A stretch of DNA of 64,000 nucleotides from Paragordius varius (Eukaryota > Nematomorpha), in the NCBI GenBank assembly GCA_964247055.1, contig OZ176053.1, positions 868,001-932,000 of the forward strand, in the 5' to 3' direction. This document shows positions 58,701 through 64,000 of this stretch, piece after piece. Positions within the stretch are counted from its first letter, which is position 1, and every line of letters begins with the position of its first letter. Both the position numbers and the translations under genes were made by a program. The notes under the pieces were generated by a model. That model was not told the DNA's origin and did not search any database. It saw nothing but the letters and a program-made list of their open reading frames with translations.

Positions 58701-61700
58701 TAAAAATGCGCGTTCTTTTTAAAAAAAATCTCCTAAAAAGTTAATTCACTAAAAATGCGCTCTCTTTTTGAAAAATCTCGTGAAAATGCGCTTTCTATTT
58801 AAAAGCTCATGAAAATGGGCTTTCTTTTTAAAAGATCTTGTAAAAATGCGCTTTCTTTTTAAAAGATCTCCTAAAAATGCGCTCTCTTTTTAAAAAAATC
58901 TCCTAAAAAGTTAATTCACTAAAAATGCGCTTTTTTTTAAAAAATCTCCTAAAAATGCGCTTTCTTTTTGAAAAATCTCGTGAAAATGCGCTTTCTTTTT
59001 AAAAGATCTTGTAAAAATGCGCTTTCTTTTTAAAAGATCTCCTAAAAATGCGCTATCTTTTCAAAATATCTCCTAAAAATGCGCTATCTTTTTAAAATAT
59101 CTCCTAAAAATGCGCTATCTTTTTAAAATATCTCCTAAAAATGCGCTATCTTTTTAAAAAATCTCCTAAAAATGCGCTTTCTTTTTAAAATATCTCCTAA
59201 AAATGCGCTATCTTTTTAAAAAATCTCCTAAAAATGCGCTTTCTTTTTAAAAAAATCTCCTAAAAAGTTAATTCACTAAAAATGCGCTTTCTTTTTAAAA
59301 AATCTCTTAAAAATGCGCTTTCTTTTTTAAAAAAATCTCCTAAAAAGTTAATTCACTAAAAATGCGCTCTCTTTTTGAAAAATCTCGTCAAAATGCGCTT
59401 TCTATTTAAAATATCTCCTAAAAATGCGCTCTCTTTTTAAAAAAATCTCCTAAAAAGTTAATTCACTAAAAATGCGCTTTTTTTAAAAAAAATCTCCTAA
59501 AAATGCGCTTTCTTTTTGAAAAATCTCGTGAAAATGCGCTTTCTTTTTAAAAGATCTTGTAAAAATGCGCTTTCTTTTTAAAAGATCTTGTAAAAATGCG
59601 CTTTCTTTTTAAAAGATCTCCTAAAAATGCGCTATCTTTTCAAAATATCTCCTAAAAATGCGCTATCTTTTTAAAATATCTCCTAAAAATGCGCTATCTT
59701 TTTAAAATATCTCCTAAAAATGCGCTATCTTTTTAAAAAATCTCCTAAAAATGCGCTTTCTTTTTAAAAAAATCTCCTAAAAATGCGCTCTCTTTTTAAA
59801 AAAATCTCCTAAAAAGTTAATTCACTAAAAATACGCTTTCTTTTTAAAAAATCTCCTAAAAATGCGCTTTCTTTTTTAAAAAATCTCCTAAAAAGTTAAT
59901 TCACTAAAAATGCGCTCTCTTTTTGAAAAATCTCGTGAAAATGCGCCTTCTTTTTAAAAGATCTCGTGATAATGCGCTTTCTTTTTAAAAGATCTCCTAA
60001 AAATGCGCTATCTTTTTAAAATATCTCCTAAAAAGTGAATTCACTAAAAATGCGCTCTCTTTTTGAAAAATCTCCTAAAAATGCGCTATCTTTTTAAAAA
60101 ATCTCCTAAAAATGCGCTTTCTTTTTAAAAAAATCTCCTAAAAAGTTAATTCACTAAAAATGCGCTTTCTTTTTAAAAAATCTCCTAAAAATGCGCTTTC
60201 TTTTTAAAAAAATCTCCTAAAAAGTTAATTCACTAAAAATGCGCTTTCTTTTTAAAAAAAATCTCCTAAAAAGTTAATTCACTAAAAATGCGCTCTCTTT
60301 TTGAAAAATCTCGTGAAAATGCGCTTTCTATTTAAAAGCTCATGAAAATGGGCTTTCTTTTAAAAGATCTTGTAAAAATGCGCTTTCTTTTTTAAAAAAT
60401 CTCCTAAAAAGTGAATTCACTAAAAATGCGCTCTCTTTTTGAAAAATCTCGTGAAAATGCGCTTTCTTTTTAAAAGATCTTGTAAAAATGCGCTTTCTTT
60501 TTAAAAGATCTCCTAAAAATGCGCTATCTTTTTAAAATATCTCCTAAAAATGCGCTATCTTTTTAAAATATCTCCTAAAAATGCGCTTTCTTTTTAAAAA
60601 AATCTCCTAAAAATGTGCATTTTTTTATTGAAAAATATCCTAAAAAGTTAATCGAAAATTATCTAAAAATCGGTAATTTTTATTTACAATTTACTAAAAA
60701 TGAGCTTTTTTTAAAAAAATGTCCTAAAAATGCGCGTTCTTTTTAAAAAAAATCTCCTAAAAAGTTAATTCACTAAAAATGCGCTCTCTTTTTGAAAAAT
60801 CTCGTGAAAATGCGCTTTCTATTTAAAAGCTCATGAAAATGGGCTTTCTTTTTAAAAGATCTTGTAAAAATGCGCTTTCTTTTTAAAAGATCTCCTAAAA
60901 ATGCGCTCTCTTTTTAAAAAAATCTCCTAAAAAGTTAATTCACTAAAAATGCGCTTTTTTTTAAAAAATCTCCTAAAAATGCGCTTTCTTTTTGAAAAAT
61001 CTCGTGAAAATGCGCTTTCTTTTTAAAAGATCTTGTAAAAATGCGCTTTCTTTTTAAAAGATCTTGTAAAAATGCGCTTTCCTTTTAAAAGATCTCCTAA
61101 AAATGCGCTATCTTTTCAAAATATCTCCTAAAAATGCGCTATCTTTTTAAAATATCTCCTAAAAATGCGCTATCTTTTTAAAATATCTCCTAAAAATGCG
61201 CTATCTTTTTAAAATATCTCCTAAAAATGCGCTATCTTTTTAAAAAATCTCCTAAAAATGCGCTTTCTTTTTAAAAAAATCTCCTAAAAAGTTAATTCAC
61301 TAAAAATGCGCTATCTTTTTAAAATATCTCCTAAAAATGCGCTTTCTTTTTAAAAAATCTCCTAAAAATGCGCTTTCTTTTTTAAAAAATCTCCTAAAAA
61401 GTGAATTCACTAAAAATGCGCTCTCTTTTTGAAAAATCTCGTGAAAATGCGCTTTCTATTTAAAAGCTCATGAAAATGGGCTTTCTTTTTAAAAGATCTT
61501 GTAAAAATGCGCTTTCTTTTTAAAATATCTCCTAAAAATGCGCTTTCTTTTTTAAAAAATCTCCTAAAAAGTTAATTCACTAAAAATGCGCTCTCTTTTT
61601 GAAAAATCTCGTGAAAATGCGCTTTCTTTTTAAAAGATCTTGTAAAAATGCGCTTTCTTTTTAAAAGATCTCCTAAAAATGCGCTATCTTTTTAAAATAT

Positions 61701-64000
61701 CTCCTAAAAATGCGCTATCTTTTTAAAATATCTCCTAAAAATGCGCTATCTTTTTAAAATATCTCCTAAAAATGCGCTATCTTTTTAAAATATCTCCTAA
61801 AAATGCGCTATCTTTTTAAAAAATCTCCTAAAAATGCGCTTTCTTTTTAAAAAAATCTCCTAAAAAGTTAATTCACTAAAAATGCGCTATCTTTTTAAAA
61901 TATCTCCTAAAAATGCGCTTTCTTTTTAAAAAATCTCCTAAAAATGCGCTTTCTTTTTTAAAAAATCTCCTAAAAAGTGAATTCACTAAAAATGCGCTCT
62001 CTTTTTGAAAAATCTCGTGAAAATGCGCTTTCTTTTTAAAAGATCTCCTAAAAATGCGCTATCTTTTTAAAATATCTCCTAAAAATGCGCTTTCTTTTTT
62101 AAAAAATCTCCTAAAAAGTTAATTCACTAAAAATGCGCTCTCTTTTTGAAAAATCTCGTGAAAATGCGCTTTCTTTTTAAAAGATCTTGTAAAAATGCGC
62201 TTTCTTTTTAAAAGATCTCCTAAAAATGCGCTATCTTTTTAAAATATCTCCTAAAAATGCGCTATCTTTTTAAAATATCTCCTAAAAATGCGCTTTCTTT
62301 TTAAAAAAATCTCCTAAAAATGTGCATTTTTTTATTGAAAAATATCCTAAAAAGTTAATCGAAAATTATCTAAAAATCGGTAATTTTTATTTACAATTTA
62401 CTAAAAATGAGCTTTTTTTAAAAAAATGTCCTAAAAATGCGCGTTCTTTTTAAAAAAAATCTCCTAAAAAGTTAATTCACTAAAAATGCGCTCTCTTTTT
62501 GAAAAATCTCGTGAAAATGCGCTTTCTATTTAAAAGCTCATGAAAATGGGCTTTCTTTTTAAAAGATCTTGTAAAAATGCGCTTTCTTTTTAAAAGATCT
62601 CCTAAAAATGCGCTCTCTTTTTAAAAAAATCTCCTAAAAAGTTAATTCACTAAAAATGCGCTTTTTTTTAAAAAATCTCCTAAAAATGCGCTTTCTTTTT
62701 GAAAAATCTCGTGAAAATGCGCTTTCTTTTTAAAAGATCTTGTAAAAATGCGCTTTCTTTTTAAAAGATCTCCTAAAAATGCGCTATCTTTTCAAAATAT
62801 CTCCTAAAAATGCGCTATCTTTTTAAAATATCTCCTAAAAATGCGCTATCTTTTTAAAATATCTCCTAAAAATGCGCTATCTTTTTAAAAAATCTCCTAA
62901 AAATGCGCTTTCTTTTTAAAATATCTCCTAAAAATGCGCTATCTTTTTAAAAAATCTCCTAAAAATGCGCTTTCTTTTTAAAAAAATCTCCTAAAAAGTT
63001 AATTCACTAAAAATGCGCTTTCTTTTTAAAAAATCTCTTAAAAATGCGCTTTCTTTTTTAAAAAAATCTCCTAAAAAGTTAATTCACTAAAAATGCGCTC
63101 TCTTTTTGAAAAATCTCGTCAAAATGCGCTTTCTATTTAAAATATCTCCTAAAAATGCGCTCTCTTTTTAAAAAAATCTCCTAAAAAGTTAATTCACTAA
63201 AAATGCGCTTTTTTTAAAAAAAATCTCCTAAAAATGCGCTTTCTTTTTGAAAAATCTCGTGAAAATGCGCTTTCTTTTTAAAAGATCTTGTAAAAATGCG
63301 CTTTCTTTTTAAAAGATCTTGTAAAAATGCGCTTTCTTTTTAAAAGATCTCCTAAAAATGCGCTATCTTTTCAAAATATCTCCTAAAAATGCGCTATCTT
63401 TTTAAAATATCTCCTAAAAATGCGCTATCTTTTTAAAATATCTCCTAAAAATGCGCTATCTTTTTAAAAAATCTCCTAAAAATGCGCTTTCTTTTTAAAA
63501 AAATCTCCTAAAAATGCGCTCTCTTTTTAAAAAAATCTCCTAAAAAGTTAATTCACTAAAAATACGCTTTCTTTTTAAAAAATCTCCTAAAAATGCGCTT
63601 TCTTTTTTAAAAAATCTCCTAAAAAGTTAATTCACTAAAAATGCGCTCTCTTTTTGAAAAATCTCGTGAAAATGCGCCTTCTTTTTAAAAGATCTCGTGA
63701 TAATGCGCTTTCTTTTTAAAAGATCTCCTAAAAATGCGCTATCTTTTTAAAATATCTCCTAAAAAGTGAATTCACTAAAAATGCGCTCTCTTTTTGAAAA
63801 ATCTCCTAAAAATGCGCTATCTTTTTAAAAAATCTCCTAAAAATGCGCTTTCTTTTTAAAAAAATCTCCTAAAAAGTTAATTCACTAAAAATGCGCTTTC
63901 TTTTTAAAAAATCTCCTAAAAATGCGCTTTCTTTTTAAAAAAATCTCCTAAAAAGTTAATTCACTAAAAATGCGCTTTCTTTTTAAAAAAAATCTCCTAA
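46740..64000. repeat. 31-bp satellite array, copy 2 (over 17 kb, higher-order repeats)
   Basis: Monomers such as TGCGCTATCTTTTTAAAATA plus TCTCCTAAAAA (31 bp) alternate with GTTAATTCACTAAAAATGCG-type units. A rare variant block starting TGTGCATTTTTTTATTG marks the higher-order period. It occurs at 47720, 49555, 51264, 53180, 54889, 56912, 58590, 60614 and 62321. Spacing is 1.7 kb alternating with 1.8-2.0 kb, and pairs repeat every 3625-3732 bp. No gene is present, because CCTAA stops break every frame. The array continues past the window. Confidence 0.95.

Larger units (their letters stand above)
34805..64000. repeat. Segmental duplication, copy 2 (satellite part expanded, runs off the window)
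   Basis: Matches copy 1 from GPCR through ADAMTS-like gene, promoter-like block and satellite start. It lacks the TTAA element of copy 1. It carries its own hAT-like insertion and a 52-bp tandem duplication. The satellite is over 17 kb here against 2.2 kb in copy 1. Confidence 0.9.

Noticed and set aside
46740-64000. CRISPR array
   Set aside because: Repeats are contiguous without unique spacers, in a eukaryotic genome with introns. It is a satellite.

Overview
This is a eukaryotic nuclear window: very AT-rich, split genes with GT-AG introns, tandem satellites and many short inverted-repeat transposons. The best lineage marker is a thioredoxin glutathione reductase (TGR) gene that fuses a glutaredoxin domain to a selenocysteine thioredoxin reductase and shows the two-isoform start known from flatworms. 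A flatworm (Platyhelminthes) is the most likely source. I cannot name the species.

Layout. 1-411: last exon of an unidentified gene. 1162-1674 (-): mitochondrial ferredoxin FDX2, head-to-head with TGR. 1796-12537 (+): TGR in 14 exons. Every splice phase closes, giving 770 residues (mitochondrial form) or 679 (cytosolic form), ending Gly-Cys-Sec-Gly. A convincing SECIS element lies at 12747-12826. Two introns carry tandem copies of exon edges with working-looking splice signals. 12.5-14.7 kb: noncoding, with transposon copies.

14.74-29.2 kb and 34.8-64 kb are two copies of a direct segmental duplication with a period of about 20 kb. Each copy has an intronless divergent rhodopsin-like GPCR (+). 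It is followed on the opposite strand by an eight-exon ADAMTS-like gene (thrombospondin type 1, cysteine-rich and spacer regions), which no long ORF reveals. Each copy then has 4-5 kb of transposon-rich DNA, a conserved promoter-like block, and a satellite of about 31 bp. The copy-2 ADAMTS-like gene has a frameshift. Two transposon insertions are present in only one of the copies.

29.2-34.8 kb separates the copies. It holds a 17-bp minisatellite, a 186-bp hairpin element with a hammerhead-ribozyme-like core, a decayed LINE fragment, a possible small spliced gene and a GC-richer repeated block. From 46.7 kb to the window end there is only satellite, organised in nested higher-order repeats of about 1.7-2.0 kb and 3.6-3.7 kb.

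Functional links. FDX2 (Fe-S cluster biogenesis) and TGR (thioredoxin and glutathione reduction) share a short divergent promoter, and both have mitochondrial products. The GPCR and ADAMTS-like genes were duplicated together. All gene models come from reading the sequence by eye. No alignment, fold or database search was run.
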